Assembly: GCA_029267455.1 (NCBI GenBank)
Contig: JAJUIX010000003.1
Coordinates: 1 to 17,955 of the forward strand
Origin: Enteractinococcus sp.
GTDB taxonomy: Bacteria; Actinomycetota; Actinomycetes; Actinomycetales; Micrococcaceae
Direction: 5' to 3'
DNA length: 17,955 nucleotides
The position numbers and the translations under genes are program-made. The stretch's first letter is position 1, and the number at the start of each line of letters is the position of its first letter. The notes below the pieces were generated by a model. It worked only from the letters and a program-made list of their open reading frames with translations, made no database searches and was not told the DNA's origin. Positions 1-9,026 of the stretch are shown here, piece after piece.

Positions 1-1
1 A

Positions 2-325
2 TATGCTGAGCCAATCGAAGATCTCATGATTGCTGGCTACTTCACGAACACTGACAAGATCGAAAACGATCCTGAGCTCGTGGAAGCATTCATCACCGCG
101 ATGAAAGAGTCGCAGCAATTTGCTGAAGATAACCCAGAAGCGGCGAAGGAAATTCTCTCCGAATACACCGAAATTGAGCCCGAGGTCATCGAGCAACTCA
201 ACATGCCTCGATTCCCACAAGAAATTAACCGGGAATCCACTGAACGCATTATCGAGCTCTCTGAAGAAACCGGACTCATCAGCGAAGCTGTCGATATTAA
301 CGAGTTGATTTTCGAAGGTGCATAA
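2..325 (+). CDS. ABC transporter substrate-binding protein, C-terminal part (NMT1/SsuA-like), truncated by window edge
   Basis: The frame is open from base 2 with no start in view and ends at TAA 323-325, so only about the last 107 residues are present. The visible part is acidic and largely helical. The pattern of a YFTNTD strand followed by a helix with PELVEAF, AMKES and NPEAAKEIL is typical of the C-terminal lobe of periplasmic-binding-protein-like proteins of the NMT1/TauA/SsuA group, which capture small organic solutes for ABC importers. In an actinobacterium the mature protein would be a membrane-anchored lipoprotein; the signal region is outside the window. A strong hairpin terminator follows 29 bases after the stop, so it is the last gene of its operon. 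Uptake of an aromatic acid would fit the neighbours, but that is inference only. The ATG at 26 lies inside the domain and is not a real start. Confidence 0.72.
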   Translation, partial: YAEPIEDLMIAGYFTNTDKIENDPELVEAFITAMKESQQFAEDNPEAAKEILSEYTEIEPEVIEQLNMPRFPQEINRESTERIIELSEETGLISEAVDINELIFEGA

Positions 326-353
326 GCGCCCGTAAATCCAATCTGACAAGGTA

Positions 354-391
354 AAAAACCACCTGCGATAGCAATATCGCAGGTGGTTTTT
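354..391 (+). terminator. Rho-independent terminator after the substrate-binding protein gene
   Basis: A perfect 17-bp inverted repeat (354-370 with 375-391) encloses a GCAA tetraloop of the GNRA type. The right arm ends in TTTTT and the left arm begins with AAAAA, so the hairpin could stop transcription in either direction. It separates the upstream transporter operon from metF. Confidence 0.93.
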
Positions 392-421
392 CCATGCTCA
401 AAAAGTTTTTTGTGAAACCCA

Positions 422-451
422 TTGCAAAATAACTATGGACATAGATAGTAT
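422..451 (+). promoter_or_regulatory. Putative promoter of metF-ligM
   Basis: TTGCAA (422-427) and TAGTAT (446-451) are separated by 18 bases, a reasonable sigma-70/HrdB-type pair. The pair lies 56 bases upstream of the metF start. The spacer contains a small dyad, CTATG-GA-CATAG (433-444), which may be a regulator site. Found by inspection; no transcription start is known. Confidence 0.45.
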
Positions 452-453
452 GT

Positions 454-466
454 GATGTGCGACATC
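454..466. promoter_or_regulatory. Putative operator GATGT-GCG-ACATC upstream of metF
   Basis: A perfect 5-bp dyad with a 3-base centre lies immediately downstream of the predicted -10 of metF, about where transcription should start. That is a typical repressor position. The core GT-N3-AC resembles operators of FadR/GntR-family regulators, so the GntR protein encoded at 9027-9686 is one candidate, and the PadR protein at 2922 is another. Short dyads can occur by chance. Confidence 0.35.
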
Positions 467-507
467 GAATTGCTCGCTCTTGATGAATACAAAGTGAGGC
501 ATACTAC

Positions 508-1371
508 ATGACCCAGTCAACTCAATCCGCGAACGTCCGCGCCTTGATGCAGGACTTCTCGTTGGAGATGACCGGTAAAGACGTTGAAGCACTGCGCGAA
601 GCTGCCCCATCCATTCCGGCTGGCACTCGTATCAACGTCACCTTCCTTGGCAATGAAGACCTCGATATGCGGGTGACTGCCGCCAAAGCGGTCAAAGAAC
701 TCGGCTTCATTCCGGTTCCGCACATCTCCGCACGTCGCTTGCGCAGCGAGGACGAGCTCAAAGAATTCTTACAGGCCCTGGCCGACGTCGACGCCGTTAA
801 ACATGTTTTTGCTGTAGGTGGCGACCCTGCCGAACCGATGGGCCCCTATGGTTCATCACTGGAAATGCTGCAATCGGGAATCTTTGCCCAATACGGTGTC
901 GAAGACGTCTCCATCGCCGGCTACCCGGAAGGCCACCCCGACATCTCCGACGAAGTGCTGGCCCGAGAGCTCAAAGGCAAAGTCGAGCTGTTGGCTGAGC
1001 AAAATCTCAGCGCGGTCATCCTGACCCAGTTTGGTTTCGACACCGACCCGGTGGCCCAATGGCTCAATGAGCTTGCCGCGCAGAACATCTCGACGCCGAT
1101 TCGTATCGGCGTTCCCGGACCGGCTGGCATCAAACGTCTGCTGGGCTACGCCAAACGCTTCGGCGTGGCATCCTCGGCGGGCATCGTCAAGAAATACGGT
1201 TTCTCGCTGACCAACCTCATGGGCAGTGCGGGGCCGGATAAGTTCTTGCGCAACCTGGCCGAAGAAGTTGCGGTCTCGAACTACCAAGGCAACGTGGGCG
1301 TGCACTTCTACACCTTCGGTGGCATGGCCAAGACCGCCGAATGGGCCCAAGACTTCACGAACAACCTCTAA
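508..1371 (+). CDS. metF: Methylenetetrahydrofolate reductase (catabolic MetF)
   Basis: This 287-aa protein has the length and motifs of the FAD-dependent (beta/alpha)8-barrel MetF family, which interconverts 5-methyl-THF and 5,10-methylene-THF in the cytoplasm. Visible landmarks are SLE near residue 20 (position of the conserved acidic residue), a VGGDP motif near residues 103-107 (cf. the R/GGD loop), IAGYPEGHP near residue 136 (cf. AAYPEVHP in E. coli MetF) and ILTQFGFD with the conserved Gln. The start is supported by GTGAGG about 8 bases upstream. ligM follows 46 bases later on the same strand. In Sphingobium SYK-6 metF stands beside ligM and oxidises the methyl-THF produced by O-demethylation, so I infer the same recycling role here rather than methionine synthesis. 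The family call is secure; the catabolic role rests on context. Confidence 0.9.
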   Translation: MTQSTQSANVRALMQDFSLEMTGKDVEALREAAPSIPAGTRINVTFLGNEDLDMRVTAAKAVKELGFIPVPHISARRLRSEDELKEFLQALADVDAVKHVFAVGGDPAEPMGPYGSSLEMLQSGIFAQYGVEDVSIAGYPEGHPDISDEVLARELKGKVELLAEQNLSAVILTQFGFDTDPVAQWLNELAAQNISTPIRIGVPGPAGIKRLLGYAKRFGVASSAGIVKKYGFSLTNLMGSAGPDKFLRNLAEEVAVSNYQGNVGVHFYTFGGMAKTAEWAQDFTNNL

Positions 1372-1405
1372 ATTTTCCACCCTTTAGTCAACACACTACG
1401 TTTGA

Positions 1406-2818
<1,413 letters not shown>

Positions 2819-2832
2819 GTTCGCCTGCTGAC

Positions 2833-2869
2833 CGCGGTCGTATCCTGGACGCTCCAGGGTGCGACCGCG
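2833..2869 (+). terminator. Hairpin after ligM, probable terminator without U-tract
   Basis: The outer arms CGCGGTCG (2833-2840) and CGACCGCG (2862-2869) pair perfectly. An inner CCTGG/CCAGG stem extends the hairpin across a small symmetric internal loop. It starts 14 bases after the ligM stop and no strong T-run follows, a form common in GC-rich actinobacteria. It separates metF-ligM from the PadR gene. Confidence 0.6.
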
Positions 2870-2906
2870 TTGTCGCATCACAACAAATATCTGATTAGAA
2901 GCTGAG

Positions 2907-2912
2907 TACACT
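2907..2912 (+). promoter_or_regulatory. Putative -10 element (TACACT) of the padR gene, possibly leaderless transcript
   Basis: TACACT ends 9 bases before the PadR ATG at 2922, so transcription would begin at or very near the start codon. No convincing Shine-Dalgarno sequence and no good -35 box at 17 bases are visible. A leaderless mRNA is plausible but unproven. Confidence 0.3.
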
Positions 2913-2921
2913 ACGGTAGCC

Positions 2922-3524
2922 ATGAGTTTACGATCCGCCCTTCTCACCCTGCTCACCGCCGGCCCCCAAACCGGTTATGACCTTGCCAAGAACTTCCACT
3001 CTTCGGTGGGATTTTTGTGGCACGCCCCGGACTCTCAGATCTATCCGGAACTCAAAAAAATGCAGGCAGAAGAACTCATTGACGGCTACCCGGTGCCATG
3101 GGGGACAAAGGGCGCCACGAAGACGGAATACGCGATTACCGAGACCGGGTTGCAATACCTCAACACATGGCAGGGCCAAGCAGTCACGTACCGCCCCGAG
3201 CGCAGTGAAGTGCGCCTGAGAGCCGCATATTTTGAATTCGCCGACGACGACGATGCCCGTGCGTGTCTTGAAGAACACTTACGCCATTACCAACAGGTGG
3301 TCGAAAGCGTCCACGGCCAGATTCGCGACCTCAAAGACCAATCAGCCGCAATTCATCAGCGCCGTCTAGCGCGCTATCCAGAAGCTGACCACCCAAAAAT
3401 CACGCGGTTCAAAATCTTTGCCTATGAAGGCATCCTCAAACAGGCTGAAGCCGAAATTTCTTGGGCACAAGACGGGCTTGCCATGTTGGAAGAACTCACC
3501 ACCGCAGCGCAACCGCGTAGCTAG
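2922..3524 (+). CDS. PadR-family transcriptional regulator
   Basis: This 200-aa protein begins with the PadR winged helix (LLTLLTAGPQTGYDLAKNF, then the DSQIYPELKKMQAEELIDG recognition/wing region). After about residue 95 comes a helical Vir_act_alpha_C-like domain rich in charged residues (EEHLRHYQQVVESVHGQIRDLKDQ), which normally mediates dimerisation. PadR proteins are repressors often released by phenolic acids or related compounds, which suits the location between ligM and an aromatic-alcohol oxidation operon. Its target is not shown by the sequence; the metF-ligM promoter and the oxidation operon are candidates. The gene converges on the alcohol dehydrogenase gene, with a long hairpin between them. 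Confidence 0.88.
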   Translation: MSLRSALLTLLTAGPQTGYDLAKNFHSSVGFLWHAPDSQIYPELKKMQAEELIDGYPVPWGTKGATKTEYAITETGLQYLNTWQGQAVTYRPERSEVRLRAAYFEFADDDDARACLEEHLRHYQQVVESVHGQIRDLKDQSAAIHQRRLARYPEADHPKITRFKIFAYEGILKQAEAEISWAQDGLAMLEELTTAAQPRS

Positions 3525-3529
3525 GACAA

Positions 3530-3573
3530 GCTTCGGGGCGGTCACGTCCCTGATGACGCGACCGCCCCGAAGC
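3530..3573. terminator. Bidirectional hairpin between convergent padR and adh genes
   Basis: Fourteen perfectly paired bases (3530-3543 with 3560-3573) continue after one mismatch into an inner CGTC/GACG stem with loop CCTGAT. The hairpin begins 6 bases after the padR stop and ends 17 bases before the convergent dehydrogenase gene. There is no T-run on the + side. A small GCATG-G-CATGC dyad (3572-3582) overlaps its right edge. Confidence 0.75.
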
Positions 3574-3589
3574 ATGGCATGCTCAAAAA

Positions 3590-4690
3590 CTAGGGGATGA
3601 GCACAGGTTTGATCGTGGTGCCTGATTCCATGTCTTGGATCGCCTGGTTGATATCGACTAATGGATAGGTCTTCACGAGCCGCTCAACTGGCAAACGTCC
3701 CTGTTCCATCAACCGGATCAGTGCGGGAATAATGCTCTGAATTTCGCCGTCACCGATCGTCAGACCATGAATTTTTCGCCCCGGGAGCATGAAATTCACG
3801 TCCACCGCAACGGTTTGGCCAAATGGTGGGGCCCCCACGATGGCCACGTGGCCTTGAATGCGCGTTGCCTGAACCGCTTGTGAGAGCACCCCAGTATTCC
3901 CGGTGGCCTCCACGACAGCGTGGGCACCACCGCCGGTGAGCTCTTGTATGGAGGCCACGACGTCATCCACCGATTGCGGGTTGATGCTCGCAGTGGCACC
4001 CAGTTGCATGGCCAGTTCGAGCCGTTCCTCGACCAAATCCACCGCGATAATCTCGGTGGCAGGGGTCAGCGCAGCGGCCATAATTGCGGCAAGTCCCACG
4101 GTGCCGACACCAAAGACCACTACGGTGGATCCCGCAGCTAGACGCAAGGCATTCCAGATCGCGCCAGCACCGGTTTGCACGCCACAGGCCAACGGCGCCA
4201 GTAGAGAAAAGTCCAGGTCAGTTTCGACCGGCACAACGCTGCGGGCATCGGCGATCGCCAACCGAGCGAAAGAGGACTGGCCAAAGAAATGTCCACCAAT
4301 GTCATCACCGTTGTGTTGCAGCGGTGAGCTCCCATCGGCTCGCCGTCCGGCTAGCAGGTTATCGGGCAACCAGCGCACACAATAGGCGGGATGCCCAGAG
4401 CGACACCCCTCGCAGGCACCACATGAGGTGAAGGATAAGACAACCTTGTCGCCGACGGCCACATTTTGGACTCCAGCCCCGACTTCTTTCACAATGCCAG
4501 CGCCCTCATGGCCGAGGACACCGGGCAAGGGGAAAGGCAAACCGCCAGAGGCAACCGTCAGGTCCGTGTGGCATAAGCCTGCGGCTTTGACCTCGACGAG
4601 TACTTCGTGGTCTTGGAGGTCGCTGAGTTCAATTTCGGTCAGGGTAAACGCGGTGCCGGCCTCGACTATGGCCGCTTGTGTGGTGGTCAT
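3590..4690 (-). CDS. Zinc-dependent alcohol dehydrogenase (aryl/coniferyl alcohol dehydrogenase type)
   Basis: This 366-aa protein is a medium-chain dehydrogenase/reductase. Catalytic-zinc residues are Cys40 in GLCHTD, His61-Glu62 in GHEG, and the Cys of PLACGVQTG. The structural-zinc cysteines are Cys90, Cys93, Cys96 and Cys104. A GVGTVG Rossmann motif followed by an Asp at the end of the next strand (IIAVD) indicates NAD rather than NADP. It would oxidise primary, probably benzylic or cinnamyl, alcohols to aldehydes. The start is ATG 4688-4690, overlapping the stop of the aldehyde dehydrogenase gene as ATGA. This implies translational coupling, and AGGAT supplies the ribosome site. Extending the frame upstream would run deep into the aldehyde dehydrogenase gene, so it was refused. 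The exact substrate is unknown; coniferyl, sinapyl or vanillyl alcohol fits the context. Confidence 0.87.
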   Translation of the reverse strand: MTTTQAAIVEAGTAFTLTEIELSDLQDHEVLVEVKAAGLCHTDLTVASGGLPFPLPGVLGHEGAGIVKEVGAGVQNVAVGDKVVLSFTSCGACEGCRSGHPAYCVRWLPDNLLAGRRADGSSPLQHNGDDIGGHFFGQSSFARLAIADARSVVPVETDLDFSLLAPLACGVQTGAGAIWNALRLAAGSTVVVFGVGTVGLAAIMAAALTPATEIIAVDLVEERLELAMQLGATASINPQSVDDVVASIQELTGGGAHAVVEATGNTGVLSQAVQATRIQGHVAIVGAPPFGQTVAVDVNFMLPGRKIHGLTIGDGEIQSIIPALIRLMEQGRLPVERLVKTYPLVDINQAIQDMESGTTIKPVLIP

Positions 4691-6168
4691 GCTTGATCCT
4701 GTTCTGCGGGTTTGAGGGCAATAATGACGGATTTGGTGCGGGTGTATTCGTGGAGTTGTTCCGGACCGTTTTCGCGGCCCCACCCGGAAGATTTCACGCC
4801 ACCAAATGGCATGGACGGATCCAGCATTGCCCAGCTGTTGCCCCATACGATGCCGGCTTCAAGCGCATCCGCTACACGGTGGGCACGCGACATGTTCTCG
4901 GTTTGGATACCCGCGGCTAGACCGTAATCGGTGCTATTGGCCAGCTCGATGGCCTCTTGTTCGGTATCGAAGGGTTGGACCGTCAAGACGGGGCCGAAGA
5001 TTTCTTCTTGCACGGCGTCGGAGGTGTTTTCAACGTCGGCTAAGACCGTGGGACGGTAAAAGAACCCACCATTGATCTCGGCGGGCTCGCCTCCGGTCAG
5101 CACGCGTGCACCGCACGCTTTGGCCTCCTCGATGGCGGCAACGACCTTGTCGTATCGGGCTTGGGTGGCCAGGGGTCCGAAGACCGTTTCGGGCTGGCGC
5201 GGATCCCCGAAGGGTACGTGCGGCACCCCGGCCGCGAGCGCTTCGATCACCCGTTCATACACGCCGCGTTGCACGAGCAGTCGTGGACCGCCCATACAAA
5301 ACTGACCGGTATTGAAAACAAAGGCCGAGATGCTCGTTTGGATTGCCTGGTCGAGGTCGGCGTCATCGAAGATAATATTTGGGGCATTGCCACCGAGTTC
5401 GGCGGTGATGGGCCGCAGTGCTTGTCCGGCCTTCCCCGCGACGTGGGCTCCGACGGTTGAAGAGCCGGTGAAGGCGACTTTGTGCACGTTGGGGTGGGTG
5501 ATGAGGTGATCACCTAGGTCTGAGCCGTAGCCGGTGACGACGTTATACACGCCGTCGGGCACCCCTGCTTCTTGCAGCAGCCGCGCCATGTATAAGGCCG
5601 ACAGCGGGGTGTCCTCGGCGGGTTTGTGGACCACTGAGTTGCCGGCCGCCAGTGCCACAGCGATCTTTGAAGACGACAGGATCAGCGGGAAGTTGAACGG
5701 GGTGATGGCCGCGACCACGCCGAGGGGCTCCCGCTGAGTGAAAGCGTGGGCCGGCAGTGGGGTGCGTCGCACGGCGCCGTCGAGATGTTGGGCTAGCGAG
5801 GCCGCGTATTCATAGGTGTCGGCCGCATTATTGACGTCAACGGCGTTGGCCAGACTGATGGGTTTGCCCACGTCGTAGCTTTCGACCTCGGCTAATTCTG
5901 TGGTGCGTTCACGCATCAGTTCCGAGACGCGGTAGAGCACTCGGGAACGTTCCCGCCCGGATAGTCGGGACCATGCCCCGGAGCGGAAGGTTTGGTGTGC
6001 CGCTTGGACTGCGGCGTCGATATCGTCGGTCGTGCCGCGTGGGGTGGTGGTCAGCACCTGTGCGGTAGCGGGGTCGATGACTTGAATTTCGCCGGTGCCG
6101 GCGACGGCTTGGCCATTGATGAAGTGATGCGGCGTATGCAAGTAGCCGGGGAGGATTTGTGTAGCCAT
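4687..6168 (-). CDS. NAD(P)-dependent aldehyde dehydrogenase (vanillin/benzaldehyde dehydrogenase type)
   Basis: The protein has 493 aa, full length for the ALDH superfamily. Visible landmarks are TPFNFP (156-161, catalytic-site Asn159), FTGSST (233-238), ELGGNAPN with general-base Glu257, NTGQFCMGGPR with nucleophile Cys291, and EEIFGPVL further on. The nucleotide-binding Lys is in HKPAEDTP near 182. It oxidises an aldehyde to the acid in the cytoplasm. Its place between the flavo-oxidase and the alcohol dehydrogenase suggests vanillin, syringaldehyde or coniferaldehyde as substrate, feeding the LigM-type demethylases. The start at 6168 has a good AGGAG site about 10 bases upstream. It lies 34 bases after the oxidase gene and overlaps the dehydrogenase gene by 4 bases, so the three form one operon. 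Confidence 0.9.
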   Translation of the reverse strand: MATQILPGYLHTPHHFINGQAVAGTGEIQVIDPATAQVLTTTPRGTTDDIDAAVQAAHQTFRSGAWSRLSGRERSRVLYRVSELMRERTTELAEVESYDVGKPISLANAVDVNNAADTYEYAASLAQHLDGAVRRTPLPAHAFTQREPLGVVAAITPFNFPLILSSSKIAVALAAGNSVVHKPAEDTPLSALYMARLLQEAGVPDGVYNVVTGYGSDLGDHLITHPNVHKVAFTGSSTVGAHVAGKAGQALRPITAELGGNAPNIIFDDADLDQAIQTSISAFVFNTGQFCMGGPRLLVQRGVYERVIEALAAGVPHVPFGDPRQPETVFGPLATQARYDKVVAAIEEAKACGARVLTGGEPAEINGGFFYRPTVLADVENTSDAVQEEIFGPVLTVQPFDTEQEAIELANSTDYGLAAGIQTENMSRAHRVADALEAGIVWGNSWAMLDPSMPFGGVKSSGWGRENGPEQLHEYTRTKSVIIALKPAEQDQA

Positions 6169-6202
6169 GAAATGCTTCTCCTAAGGTGAGTGTGTCAGAT
6201 CG

Positions 6203-7802
6203 TTATCGTGGGAGTTGGTGGCCGGCGTTGCGGTAGCGTGCACCCCAGATGCCGGATTTTCCAGGGGCCATGATCGAGTTTGGATCCAGTGCGTCTTTGA
6301 TGCGTTCGTGGAAACGAAGTAGGGCGTTGTCGTTGAAATCGAAGGTCTCCATGACCTGATCCATGAGGTGCAAGTGGGTGCGGTATTCGCCGTAGCCGTG
6401 TTCGGCACCTTCGGCAACGAGTTTGCGTCCCAGGGCGATCGTGCGGTTCCGGTCATCTTCATCGGCCGAGTTGTAGAGGAACAGGCAGATGTGGTGCATT
6501 TCGCGCAGGCCTACCGCGAATTGGGCCGCATAGTCTGGGCCGTATTCATAGGATCGGTTGCGCACCATTTCGAATTGCTTCATCGCCTCGGCACCATCAG
6601 GTTCTGAGATCGGGGAGAAGCCAATATGCCCGCCGTTGGGCACCCATTCCATGATCTGTTGTTCGTCGGTCGATGGGATACCCTGGTTGATCTTGTGCCG
6701 GTCATGCAGGATGTGGGACCCAGCAGTGTCGATCGGACGATCTTGGGTGGTGAAGAATCGGGCGCCTGGAATCTGGGTGAAGGCGTCTTTGATCATGCCC
6801 AAGAACAATTCGATTTGCTCTGGGGGCCCATAGACCGAGCCGTACATATTCCAATAGCCCAAATTGAGTTCGTGTTTCATTCGGTCGATGACTTCCGGGG
6901 TGAGCGGTCCACCCTCTGGTAGCCAGTGCGCACGCTGAGTTTGGGCGGCCGCATCCAGAATAATGTTGCGCACCACGGGCACGCTTTGCAGTGGCGCCAT
7001 ACCGATGCGCAACGGCAACATGATGTCAACGATCTGTTCCAAATCCGCTTCATTTTCAAACGTGATCAGAAACGTTTCGGTGGCCGGTGGGGCTGGCATG
7101 AGCGCAATGCCCATCTTCGTCACGATCCCAAAGTTTGACTGCGTAAAGAGTCCGTCGGGGTAGGGGCCGAAGCCATAGCCGAACAGTTGCCAGGTTTTGG
7201 CATTACTCATGGCACCCATCCCGGTACGAAGTAGATCACCGTCGGGCAGGACGACTTCCAATCCGGTCTGCCAGGACCAGTGGTCGCCGTAGGGCGTGTA
7301 GCCTACCCCGCGGTCTAAGGCGTTGCCGACGACCGAGCCCCACCCCAGATCTGGGACATCGACCCACAGGTTATAGCCTTTTTCTTGGATGTGGTTGTAC
7401 AGATCGAAGTAGGTCACCCCGGGTTCAATCAGGGCATACGCGTATTTTTCGCTGACTTCGATGATCTTATTCATCCGGCGAGCGGTCTGTACGACGACGG
7501 CCCCCGATAGTCGTGGGGCGGCGCCACCGTAGCCCAGATTCTTTCCCGTGGCGGTGGGGGAGAGCGGAATGCAGAATTCGTTGGCGATTTCGACGAGCCG
7601 TTGGACTTCTTCGGTGGTTTCGGGAAAGACCACTGCCCCCCGGCAGGAACTCGGGCTCCGAGGTCGTGGGATAAGGGTCTTGGAAGGCTTTGAGCTCTTC
7701 TGCGGTGGCTAACACGTGTTCGGCGCCAAGCACTTCGCGGAATTTTTCCAGTGCGGCGTCGAAGGTTGTTTCGGATACATCGGGTGGAAGAATGCGGGAC
7801 AT
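6203..7802 (-). pseudogene. Vanillyl-alcohol/eugenol-oxidase-type flavoprotein, interrupted by a +1 frameshift
   Basis: Two overlapping frames together encode one VAO-family (FAD_binding_4) oxidase of about 532 aa, near the ~526 aa of eugenol oxidase and 560 aa of fungal VAO. The first frame (ATG 7802, preceded by AAGGAG) gives residues 1-55. The protein continues in another frame from about 7640 to TAA 6203. The break maps to a run of six C on the + strand (7636-7641), where five would restore the frame; unrepaired, the first frame stops at 7467 after 111 aa. In repaired numbering the key residues are present: Tyr91 (NLGYGG), Asp151 (VPDLG), covalent-flavin His392 (VPNGGH), and Tyr473-Arg474 (EYRTH). 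His rather than Tyr at the flavin-link position indicates the VAO/EUGO oxidase branch, not 4-cresol dehydrogenase. Likely substrates are vanillyl alcohol, eugenol or other 4-alkyl methoxyphenols. Either a sequencing error or a recent mutation is possible. Confidence 0.85.
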
Positions 7803-7852
7803 GTAAATCTCCTTAGCTCGGTGCCGGGCACCACGAGAATGTGACATGGCCC

Positions 7853-7881
7853 ATAGTCGTGCACTGTGTTATCCACGACAA
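7853..7881 (-). promoter_or_regulatory. Weak putative promoter of the oxidase-aldh-adh operon
   Basis: On the minus strand TTGTCG (7876-7881) and GACTAT (7853-7858) are 17 bases apart, 51 bases upstream of the oxidase start. The poor -10 would fit an operon that needs an activator such as the AraC protein encoded next door. The 103-base gap between the araC-type stop and the oxidase start is the only place for this promoter if the operon is independent. Confidence 0.28.
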
Positions 7882-7905
7882 GACCGGTCTGAGTTTTTTG
7901 TCCAG

Positions 7906-8946
7906 CTAGGCGGTGCCGCTTTCCGGTCCTCGGCGGTTTGTGCGACGTCGGGCCAGCGTCTCGGAAGGGGACTCGTCAAAGGTCTGCGCATAGTGGACAG
8001 CAAAACGTCCTGGGTGATGAAATCCCCAACGGGCCGCAACGTCGGTGACGGTGTCTGTCGGGACGGCGGTGAGCAGGTCCCGGCGAGCTCGGTGCAGACG
8101 AATGTCCCGCAGCGCTTGGGCCGGGGTGCGCTGTCGATATTTGCGAAAACCCGCCTGCAACGACCGCACGCTGACATTGACCGCCGCGGCGACATCGTTG
8201 ACGGTAATGGGCAGATGGCTGTGTTCGTGCATGTATTCCAGGGCCTCGTCAAGGTAGCTGGGCCCGGTAGGTGCGACTTCACCGTGCAACAGGTGACTGA
8301 AATTGTGCCGAGTCAGCAGCGAGAAACCCCGAACGACGGCTTGGGTTAAGGGTGTGCTGATCATGGAGTGGTCGAGCAGTGGGGTGGGCGCGTTCAGGCT
8401 GCGCGCCAGGTGTGCGACCAGATTTTTCCATTCTTGACCCGCCGGGGAAGTTAACTTCACGCCGGGATCACATCGTAATTCTTGGGTCAGCTCTGCGCCG
8501 ATCAATGCGGTGAGTTCATCGTGGACGCGTTGCCGCGGGATCTTGAGACCGACCACCCGAGCCGGGTGTTGCCAACCTTGCAACGCGGGTTTGTCGGTCC
8601 AGTCATGAATCGCGGCATATTCGGGGGAAGCCGTGACGGTCGTGTTTGACTGCGCCATAGTGACGGAACCGAAGGCCGTGAAGTTGATTTGATAGGAGTC
8701 AGGCGCAGGTTCACTGACCAGATGTGTCGTTGAACGGTACTCTAAAAAGCCAAGCGTCAGGCCTGCCAACTGTCGGGCTCGCAGCGACATTTGGAAGTGC
8801 TGGTGTTGCGGACAGTAGGTGATTTCATGCGGGTGGTAGACCGCACCTCCGACCGATTGGGCGTGATCAATGCTGTCGGTTTGGACATTGAAAATGGTTC
8901 CGGAATTGGACAGGCTGTTAGGACTCAACCCTGGGAGATTCGCCAT
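7906..8946 (-). CDS. AraC-family transcriptional regulator
   Basis: This 346-aa protein has an N-terminal AraC-binding-like (cupin-type) ligand domain over roughly residues 40-220. A C-terminal double helix-turn-helix domain follows: YLDEALEYMHEHSHLPITVNDVAAAVNVSVRSLQAGFRKY, then ALRDIRLHRARRDLL and VTDVAARWGFHHPGRFAVHY, ending near residue 330. This architecture is that of aromatic-responsive AraC activators such as those for benzoate or alkylbenzene pathways. The gene lies directly upstream of the oxidase-aldh-adh operon on the same strand and is its probable activator (inference). The ATG at 8944-8946 has no Shine-Dalgarno sequence, but a TTGTGA-17-TAGACT promoter ends 7 bases before it. 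The message is therefore probably leaderless. Confidence 0.87.
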   Translation of the reverse strand: MANLPGLSPNSLSNSGTIFNVQTDSIDHAQSVGGAVYHPHEITYCPQHQHFQMSLRARQLAGLTLGFLEYRSTTHLVSEPAPDSYQINFTAFGSVTMAQSNTTVTASPEYAAIHDWTDKPALQGWQHPARVVGLKIPRQRVHDELTALIGAELTQELRCDPGVKLTSPAGQEWKNLVAHLARSLNAPTPLLDHSMISTPLTQAVVRGFSLLTRHNFSHLLHGEVAPTGPSYLDEALEYMHEHSHLPITVNDVAAAVNVSVRSLQAGFRKYRQRTPAQALRDIRLHRARRDLLTAVPTDTVTDVAARWGFHHPGRFAVHYAQTFDESPSETLARRRTNRRGPESGTA

Positions 8947-8953
8947 ATCGGGA

Positions 8954-8982
8954 AGTCTACTACCAGGTGATGTGGGTCACAA
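8954..8982 (-). promoter_or_regulatory. Putative promoter of the araC-type gene, leaderless start
   Basis: On the minus strand TTGTGA (8977-8982) and TAGACT (8954-8959) are exactly 17 bases apart. The -10 ends 7 bases before the ATG, so transcription should start at the A of the start codon. A TGTG-GGT-CACA dyad (8971-8981) overlaps the -35 and could be an autoregulatory site. Confidence 0.45.
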
Positions 8983-9026
8983 GGAAAATCCTTCCCGCTC
9001 AACCTGTGGTGAGAGGGTCGTGGCGA

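Noticed and set aside
4691..4846. Upstream extension of the alcohol dehydrogenase to 418 aa
   Set aside because: The extra 52 residues lie inside the aldehyde dehydrogenase gene and look unlike any dehydrogenase N-terminus. The ATGA overlap with a ribosome site gives a better start at 4690.
6488..6499. The REMHHI motif of the flavo-oxidase as the covalent flavin attachment site
   Set aside because: Spacing to the conserved Tyr-Arg pair (81 residues in VAO from His422 to Tyr503) places the link at His392 in VPNGGH, not at MHH.
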